Part shown: positions 41,248 through 50,738 of the stretch, in pieces
Layout of the letters: each line of letters begins with the position of its first letter
How positions within the stretch are numbered: the stretch's first letter is position 1
NCBI GenBank assembly: GCA_020631355.1
Contig: JAHDHL010000008.1
Span: 1 to 64,000 of the forward strand
DNA: 64,000 bases
Source: Saprospiraceae bacterium
GTDB lineage: Bacteria; Bacteroidota; Bacteroidia; Chitinophagales; Saprospiraceae
Direction: 5' to 3'
Made by a program: the position numbers and the translations under genes
Notes under the pieces: model-generated
The model's input: the letters and a program-made list of their open reading frames with translations, nothing else
What the model was told of the DNA's origin: nothing
Databases searched by the model: none

Positions 41248-42133
41248 ATGACTAGATACCAACTGTTTTTTATATTCATCTTGTTACTCCTTTTTTTATT
41301 GTCAGAATGATACTGGAAATAACAAGGATACAGCAATAGAAGAAGGTCGGGTTTTATTTGAAAAGTATTGTTCATTTTGTCATTCAATGAAATTAGATGA
41401 GAACCTTACAGGACCTCCGCTTGGATTTGTAAATGAATTTAGGGAAACGGATTGGTTGGTTGAATTCACTAAGTATCCCTACCTGATGATTGAATACGGT
41501 GATACCATTGCCAATGATTTATGGCTAAAGTGGCGTCCAACAATCAAGGCCGGATATATCAATGATTTCTATGGTTATTCTTTTACCATTTATCCTCAGA
41601 TTAAGGATGAAAAAGATGATAAGGTGGATGAGGATATTAGGAAAATATATGCTTGGATTACTGAGGAATCCAAGCGTCAGGGGATTCATAAAGAAGAAAT
41701 GGAAAAGAGGTATGGGATTTCATATGAAAACATGGATTCAGAGCGCTATTCTTCAATTATAAATCTGATAAGTAATAGTAAAACGATTCATGGTCTTCGG
41801 ATAATTGAGGATGCATATAAGGATGAAACAGTCAAAAGATTAGAAATTATTCCCGATGAATATTTATTAGATAAAAATACTGTTTCTTTCTCACTTTTAC
41901 TCCCCGATAAATCCTTGGCGATACCTTTCGTCAAGTGTGGAAATAAATACATATTACTTGGAAGTCAAGGAAGAAATAAAATACATTTTCCTCGTGATGA
42001 ATCGTATTACATATACGGTTATAATGAACAGTATAGTTATCTCAAAAAACACGAAAAATACGAACCAAGGATAAAAGTAAGGAAATCGGATTTTACATTG
42101 AATTATGATGAAATCATGAAATTCGAATTCTAA
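41248..42133 (+). CDS. Cytochrome c-like lipoprotein with an apparent frameshift
   Basis: Two overlapping frames read as one gene. ATG 41248 gives MTRYQLFFIFILLLL, a signal peptide, then stops at TGA 41308 after crossing a run of seven T (41291-41297). In the +1 frame, just after the run, come CQNDTGNNKDTAIEEGRVLFEKY and the haem-binding motif CSFCH (41369-41383), then LDENLTGPPLGFV and about 230 further residues to the stop at 42133. Losing one T would join the signal peptide to Cys at a lipobox-like position (LFYC). So this is a phase-variable gene, a broken gene or a sequencing error. The intact frame from ATG 41387 lacks both signal and haem motif and is not a credible product. The C-terminal part is unrecognised. 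Confidence 0.65.
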
Positions 42134-42264
42134 ATACAATCTAGGCTATTTGATAAAGTACGGATTGTTGTTTTGTTTCATAATAGACGAATGAAGATGT
42201 ATACTATCATTTTATTTATCTAATAATATGTCTTCGTACATCAGTAAATATTAATAGGGAATCA

Positions 42265-43368
42265 ATGTTGAGAATTATCCTTTCAATTTTAGCAGTTATT
42301 ATAAGTATGGTAACAATGGCCCAAGATGATTTGAAACATCAATTGGATTCCATTGCAAATTCCGGAATAGAACAGGGTATTCCCGGAATACAAATTCTAA
42401 TCGTAGATGATAATGGTACATTAACGTATAATTACGGTTTTCAGGATAGATCTAAGATTAATGAAGTGAATGATTCTACGAATTGGCGTTACGGAAGTAT
42501 TACAAAAGTATTTACGGCAGTAATGATTCTTCAACTGGAATCAGAGGGTAAGCTATCCATTGATGATGCAGCCTCAAAATACATTGATTTAAAAAGACAC
42601 AATGATGCGGGCATTACCTTGAAACAATTATTGAACCACACATCCGGATTATATAATTATACTGCTGCCGGCCGCTTGGAATACGAGGACACCATGTCCG
42701 AATGTCTTGGATACAGCCTGAAACGTAAATTGAAATTCGAACCCGGAAGTAAATATAAATACTGTAATACCGGCTACTTGATATTGGGGATGATTATTGA
42801 AAAGCTAACGGGACAATCATTCGAACAGAATTTGAATAAAAGAATATTCGAACCTTGCGGTTTGGAAAGCATGATGTATTGTACGGATGATAAGGTACCA
42901 CCAAATACGGCAAGGGGATATGAAAGGAAACGTAAAAAATATAAGGACGTGACCAATATCGACCACAAATGGGCCAATTCCGCTGGTGCAATACTGGGAA
43001 ATTTGAGTGATTTGAATCAATTCGGACAGTGCCTGTTTGATGGTTCCCTGATTGATAGTACCCAACTGAAAAAAATGATTTCTCCCACGATTATTTATAG
43101 GGATGTGGATATTGATGGCGTGGAATGGTATAACCATGCCATCGGAATTTCCTGGTTTTTGAATTTGGATAAGAATGAAGAAACGATTTACGTTTCGCAT
43201 GGCGGCAATACAAGGGGATATAACGTGGATATCCATTACAATACGAGGGAGAATTTAATGATAGTCGTTGGCATGAATTTGTTTCCGAGTGCGAAGTACG
43301 AACCCGTATTCAGTACACAGAATAGGATGATTAATGCAATACACGAATACTATAAAAACAAGAAGTAA
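42265..43368 (+). CDS. Beta-lactamase-fold serine hydrolase (class C/DD-peptidase-like)
   Basis: A 367-residue exported protein; the signal peptide ends SMVTMAQ. All three elements of the penicillin-recognising serine-hydrolase fold are present: Ser78-Ile-Thr-Lys81 (GSITKVF), Tyr166-Cys-Asn168 (YKYCNTGYLILG) and the His-Gly-Gly element at 312-314 (SHGGNTRGY) in place of KTG. The HxG form is common in esterases and D-aminopeptidase-like members rather than true beta-lactamases. LNHTSGLYNY is also typical. It is probably a periplasmic or outer-membrane hydrolase of unknown substrate. Confidence 0.9.
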   Translation: MLRIILSILAVIISMVTMAQDDLKHQLDSIANSGIEQGIPGIQILIVDDNGTLTYNYGFQDRSKINEVNDSTNWRYGSITKVFTAVMILQLESEGKLSIDDAASKYIDLKRHNDAGITLKQLLNHTSGLYNYTAAGRLEYEDTMSECLGYSLKRKLKFEPGSKYKYCNTGYLILGMIIEKLTGQSFEQNLNKRIFEPCGLESMMYCTDDKVPPNTARGYERKRKKYKDVTNIDHKWANSAGAILGNLSDLNQFGQCLFDGSLIDSTQLKKMISPTIIYRDVDIDGVEWYNHAIGISWFLNLDKNEETIYVSHGGNTRGYNVDIHYNTRENLMIVVGMNLFPSAKYEPVFSTQNRMINAIHEYYKNKK

Positions 43369-43465
43369 TAATCATCAACCCATTCAGGAGATGAATGTTA
43401 TATATTGTGATAGGTTTTTCCAATCCAATGACACCATTGGGGCCAATCAATAATATTAGAATCTG

Positions 43466-44473
43466 ATGAGGTACTTGTTCTTCCTTGTAACCATACTGAT
43501 TTGTAGTTGCTCGAATACAGCTGTTCAGACGGATATAACCCCTAATGGGCATATCCATTTTTTGGATGAACAAGCAGGTCGTACCGCTATTGCAAAGGAT
43601 AGGGTAGAGGGCTTTTTTGATAAGATCAGCAAGCAGGATATCGAATTGCAATTACATCGTAAATTGGATTTGCCACTTGTAGAGGCTAGGAATCATTATA
43701 GGGAAGAACTAAAGAAAACAGTGCTTCCATTCAGCTCCCGGGAAAAACGAAATATCCAAGATGTATTCAATAAGATTGAAGAATTAATGGATCGTATTCA
43801 TCCGGATATATTTCCGGATTCCATTGCCCTCATCAAGATAGACCCCATCCATTACGGAGAGAGCGTATATTACACCCGTGAGGATGCCATCATCATTCCG
43901 TACGATGTATTGGAACCATTCCATTCCGATGTTTTTATGGAAGTCATGATTCATGAGATTTTCCATATCTATTCCCGGAATCAGATTGGTGGAAAAAGAA
44001 AGGATTTATATGATATCATTCATTTCGAGGAAAGAAGGGATGTGCTGAGGGTGGATGATGCCATACAGAAGCGTATTTTACTCAACCCGGATGGTATCGC
44101 TTTCAATTGGTTCCTCAGGGATACGACCGATGATGGATACGCAATGGAATTGGTTCCTGTCATTGTCGCCAAGGAAGAAGCCAACGAACAACATTCGTTC
44201 TTCTCCAATCTTGAACTACGCTTTTTCAAGATTCTGCCACTTCTGAATTATGATATGATTACAATGGAAGAATACCTCACCGTTGACGAGATACCCGGAT
44301 TCGATCAAAAGGTAGGTGACAACACGGATTACATCATCCATCCCGATGAAATCCTTGCGGATAATTTCATATTGGCCGTCTTGTCCCAGGAAGATGAAAC
44401 CATTCTGGACGAGCTATCCCCAAGGGGAAAGGAAATTGTAGAGGCACTGATTCGAATCCTAAAGGAAACTTAA
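43466..44473 (+). CDS. Zincin metallopeptidase-like lipoprotein
   Basis: A 335-residue lipoprotein with lipobox ILICSC. The zinc motif is His163-Glu-Ile-Phe-His167 in MIHEIFHIYSRN. The later HPDEILADNF (about residue 292) contains Glu/Asp residues that may supply the third ligand or recall a known motif of HExxH lipoproteins. This is a gluzincin-like protein of unassigned family. It follows the serine hydrolase by 97 bp on the same strand. Confidence 0.75.
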   Translation: MRYLFFLVTILICSCSNTAVQTDITPNGHIHFLDEQAGRTAIAKDRVEGFFDKISKQDIELQLHRKLDLPLVEARNHYREELKKTVLPFSSREKRNIQDVFNKIEELMDRIHPDIFPDSIALIKIDPIHYGESVYYTREDAIIIPYDVLEPFHSDVFMEVMIHEIFHIYSRNQIGGKRKDLYDIIHFEERRDVLRVDDAIQKRILLNPDGIAFNWFLRDTTDDGYAMELVPVIVAKEEANEQHSFFSNLELRFFKILPLLNYDMITMEEYLTVDEIPGFDQKVGDNTDYIIHPDEILADNFILAVLSQEDETILDELSPRGKEIVEALIRILKET

Positions 44474-44507
44474 CGTAGAGATGACATCAGTCCAAGGTCT
44501 TTTTTCA

Positions 44508-44515
44508 TAAATTTG
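44508..44515 (+). promoter_or_regulatory. -7 box of the desaturase-family gene
   Basis: TAAATTTG, exact TAnnTTTG match, 18 bp before ATG 44534. It contains the TTG (44513) that would otherwise be an alternative start codon, and so rules that start out. Confidence 0.55.
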
Positions 44516-44533
44516 CGGCAGAAATCGAGAGAT

Positions 44534-45481
44534 ATGAGTCAAGTAATGGAAAAGAAGCCCGGTTTTGCCCAAAAGGTATTATTGTACAGTTGGTATCCCG
44601 TACTACTGTTCGTACCTATATTCCTAGCCATTTTCATGGTTCGCCAAGGCGTGAATCTGGCCGTTATCATTTCATCCATTTCCATCGGAATGGCATTGTT
44701 GATATTCGGATTGGAATACCTGTTTCCCGAGCACAAGGAATGGCAACCCAAGGGTAAGGTGATGAAACACGATTTCTATCATATGCTGATTACTTCGGTA
44801 GTGCCTACGAAACTCTTTGAATTCCTACTGGAAAATGTAGCCTTACCTGTATTGGCCCTCTGGATAGCAAGTCAGGTCGGAGGTTGGGCGGAATGGCCCG
44901 GAGCTGGCAATAACGGTTATCTCTCCTTGTTTCTCCAGATGATTCTGGCTATACACCTCGGTGATATGGGCTATTATATCCTGCATCGCGCACTGCATGA
45001 AGTACCAAGGATTTGGCCATTCCACGCAGTTCATCACAGCCCCGAACAATTGTATGTCATTGCTTCGAATAGGGCGCATCCGATTCAGATATTCTTTACC
45101 TATGGTATTCAGATTGCTATTCTATATTCCATGAATATTTCCCTGGAAGCCTTATTGATGTTCAGTGTTTTCGTTTCCGTCAATGGTCAGTTGCAACATT
45201 GTAATATCCATATGCGATGTGGGATCTTCAATTGGATATTCGCTACTTCAGACCTACACAGATGGCATCATTCCATAGAGATTCCGGAATCCAATTCCAA
45301 TTATGGTAATAATGTGGTTTTGTGGGATATTCTTTTCGGAACTCGTTTTTTACCTGCACAGGTGAGTATTGACGCAGACCATGTGGGACTACCTCCCGGA
45401 ACGGATTTTCCTGATACATTCAAGGGGCATTTTATGGCGCCATTCAATTGGGAAAAAATCCGTTATGACCGGCAGAAATAA
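44534..45481 (+). CDS. Sterol desaturase/fatty acid hydroxylase-family protein
   Basis: About 315 residues, integral membrane, with di-iron His clusters: HLGDMGYYILHRALHE, FHAVHHSPEQ and DLHRWHHS. The order and spacing (HxxxH, HxxHH, HxxHH) are those of the fatty acid hydroxylase superfamily. Two or three membrane segments flank them (about 20-60 and 95-130). It hydroxylates or desaturates a lipid, sterol or carotenoid; the substrate is unknown. ATG 44534 is chosen because the TTG at 44513 lies inside a promoter box. It converges on the lipoprotein gene ending at 45488. Confidence 0.88.
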   Translation: MSQVMEKKPGFAQKVLLYSWYPVLLFVPIFLAIFMVRQGVNLAVIISSISIGMALLIFGLEYLFPEHKEWQPKGKVMKHDFYHMLITSVVPTKLFEFLLENVALPVLALWIASQVGGWAEWPGAGNNGYLSLFLQMILAIHLGDMGYYILHRALHEVPRIWPFHAVHHSPEQLYVIASNRAHPIQIFFTYGIQIAILYSMNISLEALLMFSVFVSVNGQLQHCNIHMRCGIFNWIFATSDLHRWHHSIEIPESNSNYGNNVVLWDILFGTRFLPAQVSIDADHVGLPPGTDFPDTFKGHFMAPFNWEKIRYDRQK

Positions 45482-45487
45482 TCCATG

Positions 45488-46045
45488 TTAGTTGGCTTTG
45501 TAAAGATGGTTCTTATCTTTCATTCCCCATTTGTTATTCTTGAATAGGAATGATTTGTGAATATGGCATATGGAATCCTTTGTGGTATATATTTCCGTGA
45601 TATCTACCTGATTCGGGTTTTTGATTTTTCCCGAAATACGACCATCGATTTTATTCCTCATGTAGTAATGTCTTGATTCCGTGTAGTGGCTGGGTGGTTT
45701 CGTTGTCTCTATTTGCACTTGGAATGAGGTATCATTACTGAAGATAAGCTTCCCGTGATATTGCTGTTGAATGATTTCTCGATAGGGACTTTCATACAGA
45801 TGGGGTTCGTACCAATCCTTGATTTCATCATAAGATGAATTTCCGCAAATCCCTATGAAATCTTCAATCACCACAGTATCGTATGCCGTGAAAGGAATTT
45901 GGGTTTGTTGGGCAATGGCTTTACGGAGGAGTTCAGGTTCCTTAATCGTATAAGAAGTGGGAGTACAGGAAAATAATATTAATATCATGATTAGTAGAAT
46001 AATAGAATTAATTATTTTCCCATGCTGGGGAATGATTTTTTTCAT
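45488..46045 (-). CDS. Hypothetical lipoprotein
   Basis: About 185 residues from ATG 46045 (MKKIIPQHGKI), which gives a proper lipoprotein signal with lipobox LFSC; the TTG at 46105 would bury the signal. The mature sequence is polar, without recognisable domain (DTVVIEDFIGICGNSSYDEIK, HYYMRNKIDG). The stop is 6 bp from the convergent desaturase-family gene. Function unknown. Confidence 0.75.
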   Translation of the reverse strand: MKKIIPQHGKIINSIILLIMILILFSCTPTSYTIKEPELLRKAIAQQTQIPFTAYDTVVIEDFIGICGNSSYDEIKDWYEPHLYESPYREIIQQQYHGKLIFSNDTSFQVQIETTKPPSHYTESRHYYMRNKIDGRISGKIKNPNQVDITEIYTTKDSICHIHKSFLFKNNKWGMKDKNHLYKAN

Positions 46046-46142
46046 GTAGAATTTCTTATTGAATTCAATTGAGTCAATGACTTTGTGATTCTTGTGAAGT
46101 ATCAAGATATGGATTTTAATAGATAACGATTAGAAACGAATT

Positions 46143-47321
46143 CTAATATGATTCCATTAACTTCTTTACTTTTTTATTAAAATTTTTCCTGTTTAATCCG
46201 ATGAGTTGATTCGTAATACGATAAAATGGTTCGAAATGATTGGGTGAAGTTCCACTGGTGATAAGTTGGTTGATACCATCCATCCCATGCACTTTTTTGA
46301 CTTCATCACAAATGATACTTGATATCAATCTACCCACTTTAAAATCAGGAGCTAAATGATTGTAGATGCCACTGGTGTCTTTCCAAAAATGTTCTTCGAA
46401 TAATTCCAATACATCTACCTCAGGATGTTCTGATACATGTTTTTTTAGGATGTCAATCAATTCTTTTTGTTCGGACATTTCCCCGTCATTATTCGTGTAG
46501 TAAGCATTTCCCCAGCTGTATGCAATACCTTCTTCCGCAACCCAATTCCTTGCTTTGTCCTGATGCTTGGTCTTTGAGTAATAATGGAAGATGTCATGAC
46601 TGAAATCCTCATTATTCATGACAGAGAAAATGAATGCATCACCTACGACACCATATCCATCCCTTAATTTTCCGATGCTGTTCTTATGGTATCCGAAGCC
46701 AATTAATTGCAGGATTTCTTGGTAATTTCTTACCATATAAAAATGAAATGATTGGGGTGGTGTTTTGAATCTTTTGGCAATTACCATATTTTTATAAGCA
46801 AAATTCTCAGCTCTTTCTGTCTGTATTTTATCTCTGTAATGATAAGTGATAAAACTAATTTTTTCCGCTTTCCAGGATTGCGTCCAATACCTGAGCGGTG
46901 TACTGAAAGTAATGGTGCCACTTTCGGAATGTGCCAGGAAATTATAGATGATTTCCAAGGATTCCACGTTTTCTTTTTTCTTTGAAAAAGCAACCTGATA
47001 CATCTGTTGATTTACTCCGACAGGATAATAATTCATTAATGCAACCTCGATTTTTTCTTGGGAATCATTATCCTTGAATACATGTTTATGAATACTTTCG
47101 AATATGGACTTACTGAGTTTTAAATCCGTTTGGTGGATGAGATCCTCCTTGATATCATCCGCTTTGATTTGAGCAATTAATGAATCCATCGCAATAATGG
47201 ATTCTGTATCCTGATTTTCCTGAATCAATGTTGCTAATGATTCGTTTATGGTAATATTCTGTGCATTTATTTTGAGGAGAGTGAATAGCAAAAAGGCGAA
47301 TGTGTAGAACAGGTTATTCAT
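46143..47321 (-). CDS. Secreted zincin-like protein with degenerate HDxxH motif
   Basis: A 392-residue exported protein with a signal peptide ending LLKINAQ. A gluzincin-like core is visible: His242-Asp-Ile-Phe-His246 (SHDIFHYYS), followed 18 residues later by Glu264 in VAEEGIAYSWG. This is the spacing of HExxH...E peptidases, but the catalytic Glu is replaced by Asp. It may be an inactive or weakly active peptidase relative. The rest (long N-terminal helical part) is unrecognised. It is a neighbour of two other envelope proteins but has its own strand and spacing. Confidence 0.7.
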   Translation of the reverse strand: MNNLFYTFAFLLFTLLKINAQNITINESLATLIQENQDTESIIAMDSLIAQIKADDIKEDLIHQTDLKLSKSIFESIHKHVFKDNDSQEKIEVALMNYYPVGVNQQMYQVAFSKKKENVESLEIIYNFLAHSESGTITFSTPLRYWTQSWKAEKISFITYHYRDKIQTERAENFAYKNMVIAKRFKTPPQSFHFYMVRNYQEILQLIGFGYHKNSIGKLRDGYGVVGDAFIFSVMNNEDFSHDIFHYYSKTKHQDKARNWVAEEGIAYSWGNAYYTNNDGEMSEQKELIDILKKHVSEHPEVDVLELFEEHFWKDTSGIYNHLAPDFKVGRLISSIICDEVKKVHGMDGINQLITSGTSPNHFEPFYRITNQLIGLNRKNFNKKVKKLMESY

Positions 47322-47433
47322 TGTGATTCTAATTATGGAGGTTGTTAAGAAAACCGTAAAATTAAATCAGTGAATACCGACTTGTTCACAATGACCTGTT
47401 AGCCTTTGTTAATGAAATATGAATTGGGTCCTA

Positions 47434-48717
47434 TTATCTCTTATCCAGAATTCGACTCAATTTTCCGCCTTGACTTCTCGGAATGGAATGAGGTGCAACC
47501 AATGCGATATCCATGGATAAACCAATGCTATCCTTGATTTTTCCTCTTAATTGTTGACTGAGATAATCCATATTCGTTAATCCATTTTCTGTGGTTTCCA
47601 CTTCCACTCTGACAGTATCCATCGCACCTTTCTTTTCCACGATTAATCTATAATTCGGACTCAGGAAATCCATTTGATGAATTACTTCCTCCACTTGTGT
47701 GTGGAAAAGATTCACTCCTCGGATAATCAGCATGTCATCGGCCCTCCCTTTGATGGCTGACATCTTGATGTGGCTGCGTTTGGCGTTTTCATCATATTGT
47801 ATCGAGCAGATATCATTCGTCCAATAACGAAGTAATGGAAAGGCTTCCTTGCTGAGCGTAGTGAAAACCAAAACCCCTTCTTGACCGTAGGGTAGGGTTT
47901 CGCCCGTATCTTTATCGACTACTTCAGGAAAGAAATGGTCTTCCCAGATATAACTTCCTGTACCCTTTTCTTCATGATCCTCCTGCGAAACACCCGGCCC
48001 GATGATTTCACTCAATCCATAAATATTGGTAGCCGTAACATTCAATCCCGCCTCTACCTGACTCCGAATGGCTTCAGTCCAAGGTTCTGCTCCCAGAATG
48101 GCATACTTGACAGCCAATGTTTCCGTATCTATTCCTCTTTTGTACATTTCTTCTGCCAATGTCTGCGCATATGATGGCGTACAGCAGATGACTTCAGGTT
48201 TGAAATCCTGTAGAATCGTAATTTGCCTTTCAGTCATACCACCCGAAACAGGTATGACCGCCATCCCCAAGTGCGTGGCTCCATCGTGCATGCCCAACCC
48301 TCCGGTGAATAAACCATAACCATAGGCATTGTGTAATTTCATGCCCGGTCTGGCACCGGCACAGTATAAGCTTCGGGCTACGACTTCCTTGAAGACATTC
48401 AAATCATTTGGAGTATATCCTACTACGGTTGGTTTTCCCGTTGTACCACTGGAAGCATGGATTCTGGATATGTTTGTCATGGGTTCCGAAAACATGCCGA
48501 AAGGATAGTTATCCCGTAGGTCATCTTTCTTGGTGAATGGTAATTTAGGGAGGTCATCGACAGTACGGATATCATCAGGTAACAGACCGATGCGGTCAAA
48601 TTGTTCTCGATAGAATGGAACTTGTTCGTAGACCCTTTTCACCAAAGCAGAAAGACGAGCATTCTGTAATGCTCGCAATTCTGACAAAGGCATTTTTTCA
48701 ACTGCTGAAAAGTACAT
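47434..48717 (-). CDS. Phenylacetate-CoA ligase-like enzyme (PaaK family)
   Basis: A 427-residue AMP-forming acyl-CoA ligase. Typical marks are LVKRVYEQVPFYREQFD, LPFTKKDDLRDNYPFGMF, the ATP-loop ASSGTTGKPTVVGYT, AYGYGLFTGGLG, IYGLSEIIGPGVS and the C-terminal GRADDMLIIRGVNLFHTQVEEV. PaaK activates phenylacetate or a related aryl-acetate to its CoA thioester. No paaABCDE ring-hydroxylation genes are in the window, so another carboxylate may be the substrate. The next gene upstream on the strand is the DUF6616-like gene (10 bp). Confidence 0.92.
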   Translation of the reverse strand: MYFSAVEKMPLSELRALQNARLSALVKRVYEQVPFYREQFDRIGLLPDDIRTVDDLPKLPFTKKDDLRDNYPFGMFSEPMTNISRIHASSGTTGKPTVVGYTPNDLNVFKEVVARSLYCAGARPGMKLHNAYGYGLFTGGLGMHDGATHLGMAVIPVSGGMTERQITILQDFKPEVICCTPSYAQTLAEEMYKRGIDTETLAVKYAILGAEPWTEAIRSQVEAGLNVTATNIYGLSEIIGPGVSQEDHEEKGTGSYIWEDHFFPEVVDKDTGETLPYGQEGVLVFTTLSKEAFPLLRYWTNDICSIQYDENAKRSHIKMSAIKGRADDMLIIRGVNLFHTQVEEVIHQMDFLSPNYRLIVEKKGAMDTVRVEVETTENGLTNMDYLSQQLRGKIKDSIGLSMDIALVAPHSIPRSQGGKLSRILDKR

Positions 48718-48727
48718 GAGATTCGGA

Positions 48728-49063
48728 TTAAAGTTGTATCAATTGGCCTATGAGACCGTTGGCTGTTTCTTCTTCACCCATTAAGTTAACTTGTTCGAAG
48801 TAATTATACCAACCTGCAGCCTGTACAAGTTCTTGGAATCCGTCAGCTGTGGCCTGGTCAGGGAAAGTCCATACCGCAAAGTAGTCGTAGGCCGCTTTCT
48901 TGGAAGTGGAGGGGTTATTATTGGACCAAGTCAGGATTTTTACTCCTTTTTCCATAAGATTCTGGATGTGCGGACCTAATTGTTCCATATAGTTCTGTCT
49001 TTCTGTAGCGTTAAGTGCCAACCACTCTGGCTTGGCATTCCATAATTCTAGGAAATAAATCAT
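48728..49063 (-). CDS. DUF6616-like small protein
   Basis: About 111 residues. The sequence MIYFLELWNAKPEWLALNAT, GPHIQNLMEKGVKILTWS, YDYFAVWTFPDQATADGF and GWYNYFEQVN resembles what I recall of the DUF6616 family, a ferredoxin-like alpha-beta fold of dimeric barrel type. The start at ATG 49063 is chosen over 49099, whose 12 extra residues have no family counterpart. It is 10 bp upstream of the PaaK-like gene, so the two are probably cotranscribed. Function unknown. Confidence 0.7.
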   Translation of the reverse strand: MIYFLELWNAKPEWLALNATERQNYMEQLGPHIQNLMEKGVKILTWSNNNPSTSKKAAYDYFAVWTFPDQATADGFQELVQAAGWYNYFEQVNLMGEEETANGLIGQLIQL

Positions 49064-49135
49064 GATATTGAATTTGAATGTACGGGGATTAGATATCATC
49101 CCCGTACCTGTGAAGAATATGTATTGAATGTGTAA

Positions 49136-50566
49136 TTAAGCAGTTTGTACGGTAGGCTTTTTGATGCTGATGATTTGTGGCTGGGTGACACCTTTCAATC
49201 CCTCCAAACCGAACTCGACGCCATATCCTGATTCCTTGATGCCCCCGAATGGTACCATTGGATGTATGGCTCCATGCTGATTAATCCAAACAGTCCCCGT
49301 TTCTATCCTTGAGGCTACCTGCGTAGCTTGTTCGATATCATCCCCCCATACTGATCCTCCTAATCCGGTCTTGGTATCATTGGCTTTTGCTATGGCTTCT
49401 TCAATGGTCTTATACTTGATGATGGGTAATACAGGGCCGAATTGTTCCTCATCCACGATGCGGGTTCCGTTATCCACATTACCGATAAGGGTGATAGGGT
49501 AGAAATAACCCGGTCCGTCCATGGCTTCTCCTCCGCTGATGATATCAGCACCATTACGCTTGGCATCTTCCACTAGGTCGGATACCTTGTCGTATTGCAT
49601 CTGGTTTTGGATGGGCCCTAATACGATACCCTCATCCAAACCATTGCCCATAGGCATTTGCCGGGCAATGGTATCAAGGGTTTGGACTACTCTCTCATAA
49701 TCCTCCTCATGGACATATAATCTTTTGGCACATGCACAGGTCTGGCCCATATTGATGAATGCTCCCCAGAATAAGTCCTGGGCCTTGGATTCCATATCCG
49801 TACCCGGGAGAATAATCGCAGGGTCATTGCCTCCGCATTCCAAGGTCAGGCGGGCCATATTTCCACCTGATGCTTGTATGATTTTCTTTGCTGTTTTTTC
49901 GGAACCCGTAAACATGATTTTGTCTACGCCACTATGTTCTACCAGATGGGCTCCCACCAAGCCGTCACCCGAAATAGAATTGAGTACTCCTTTGGGTAAT
50001 ATGGTGTTCATTAATCGAATCATTTCCAATGTTCCGATGGTTGTGTATTCCGATGGCTTCAGAACGACTGTATTGCCTGCTCTGAGTGCAGGAATGATTT
50101 GCCAGATGGCAATCATGAGTGGCCAATTCCAAGGAGCAATGGCTCCAATCACACCAATTGGTTTTCTGTGCATTTCGTCCTTTCTGGTTTCATCCTCGAA
50201 TACGACTTCCACTGGTAAGTCCAAGGAAGCGGGAACTTGGGTCCAGCCCACACATGCCTGCATTTCGAACATGGAACCCGGACCTGCCATTGGCTTGCCT
50301 TGTTCTTTGGTAATCCATTGGGCTAGATAATCCGTATGGTCTACGAGCACCTGTGATACTTGCATGAGGATTTCTTTTCGTTCCTCATCTGATTTGGCAG
50401 CCCAAAGTGGTTGGGCTGTTCGAGCTGCTTCAACTGCTGCATTGACATGTGTCTTATCTGCTATCGGAGCATATCCGAGCAGTTCTCCAGTTGCGGGATT
50501 ATTCACTTCGAATACTTTAGGAGAATGAATGGATACTCCATTGATGGTAAAGGCATATTTTTCCAT
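49136..50566 (-). CDS. NAD(P)-dependent aldehyde dehydrogenase
   Basis: A 476-residue ALDH-superfamily enzyme that oxidises aldehydes to carboxylates. The catalytic Cys is Cys277 in NMGQTCACAKRLYV and the general base Glu is in LTLECGGNDP. The Rossmann-type FTGSEKTAKKI, PWNWPLMIAIWQIIPALRAGN and VVLKPSEYT are normal. Length is full. It is divergent from an AraC-family regulator of AraC_N type (50739), which in other bacteria can respond to aldehydes. Substrate not predictable from sequence. Confidence 0.95.
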   Translation of the reverse strand: MEKYAFTINGVSIHSPKVFEVNNPATGELLGYAPIADKTHVNAAVEAARTAQPLWAAKSDEERKEILMQVSQVLVDHTDYLAQWITKEQGKPMAGPGSMFEMQACVGWTQVPASLDLPVEVVFEDETRKDEMHRKPIGVIGAIAPWNWPLMIAIWQIIPALRAGNTVVLKPSEYTTIGTLEMIRLMNTILPKGVLNSISGDGLVGAHLVEHSGVDKIMFTGSEKTAKKIIQASGGNMARLTLECGGNDPAIILPGTDMESKAQDLFWGAFINMGQTCACAKRLYVHEEDYERVVQTLDTIARQMPMGNGLDEGIVLGPIQNQMQYDKVSDLVEDAKRNGADIISGGEAMDGPGYFYPITLIGNVDNGTRIVDEEQFGPVLPIIKYKTIEEAIAKANDTKTGLGGSVWGDDIEQATQVASRIETGTVWINQHGAIHPMVPFGGIKESGYGVEFGLEGLKGVTQPQIISIKKPTVQTA

Positions 50567-50738
50567 GATAATAATATTGGTGTTGGAATAATTTTCCTCA
50601 ATAATATGCCTGATGTTACCTTGTGAAATACATTATTGTTCATAATAATTATAGAATAATTCAATTTATGAATATGGACTACTATTTTAGATTATTTAGT
50701 GAATAATAGTTTAAATTGATGTTCGATAATGTAACTGT

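Noticed and set aside
41053-41262. 69-codon minus-strand frame between two plus-strand genes
   Set aside because: No family resemblance and no promoter or terminator; it overlaps the signal-peptide coding region of the cytochrome-like gene.
44513-44533. TTG start for the desaturase-family gene
   Set aside because: The TTG is the end of the promoter box TAAATTTG. The ATG at 44534 is used.
49725-50330. 201-codon plus-strand frame
   Set aside because: It lies wholly antisense to the well-conserved aldehyde dehydrogenase gene.
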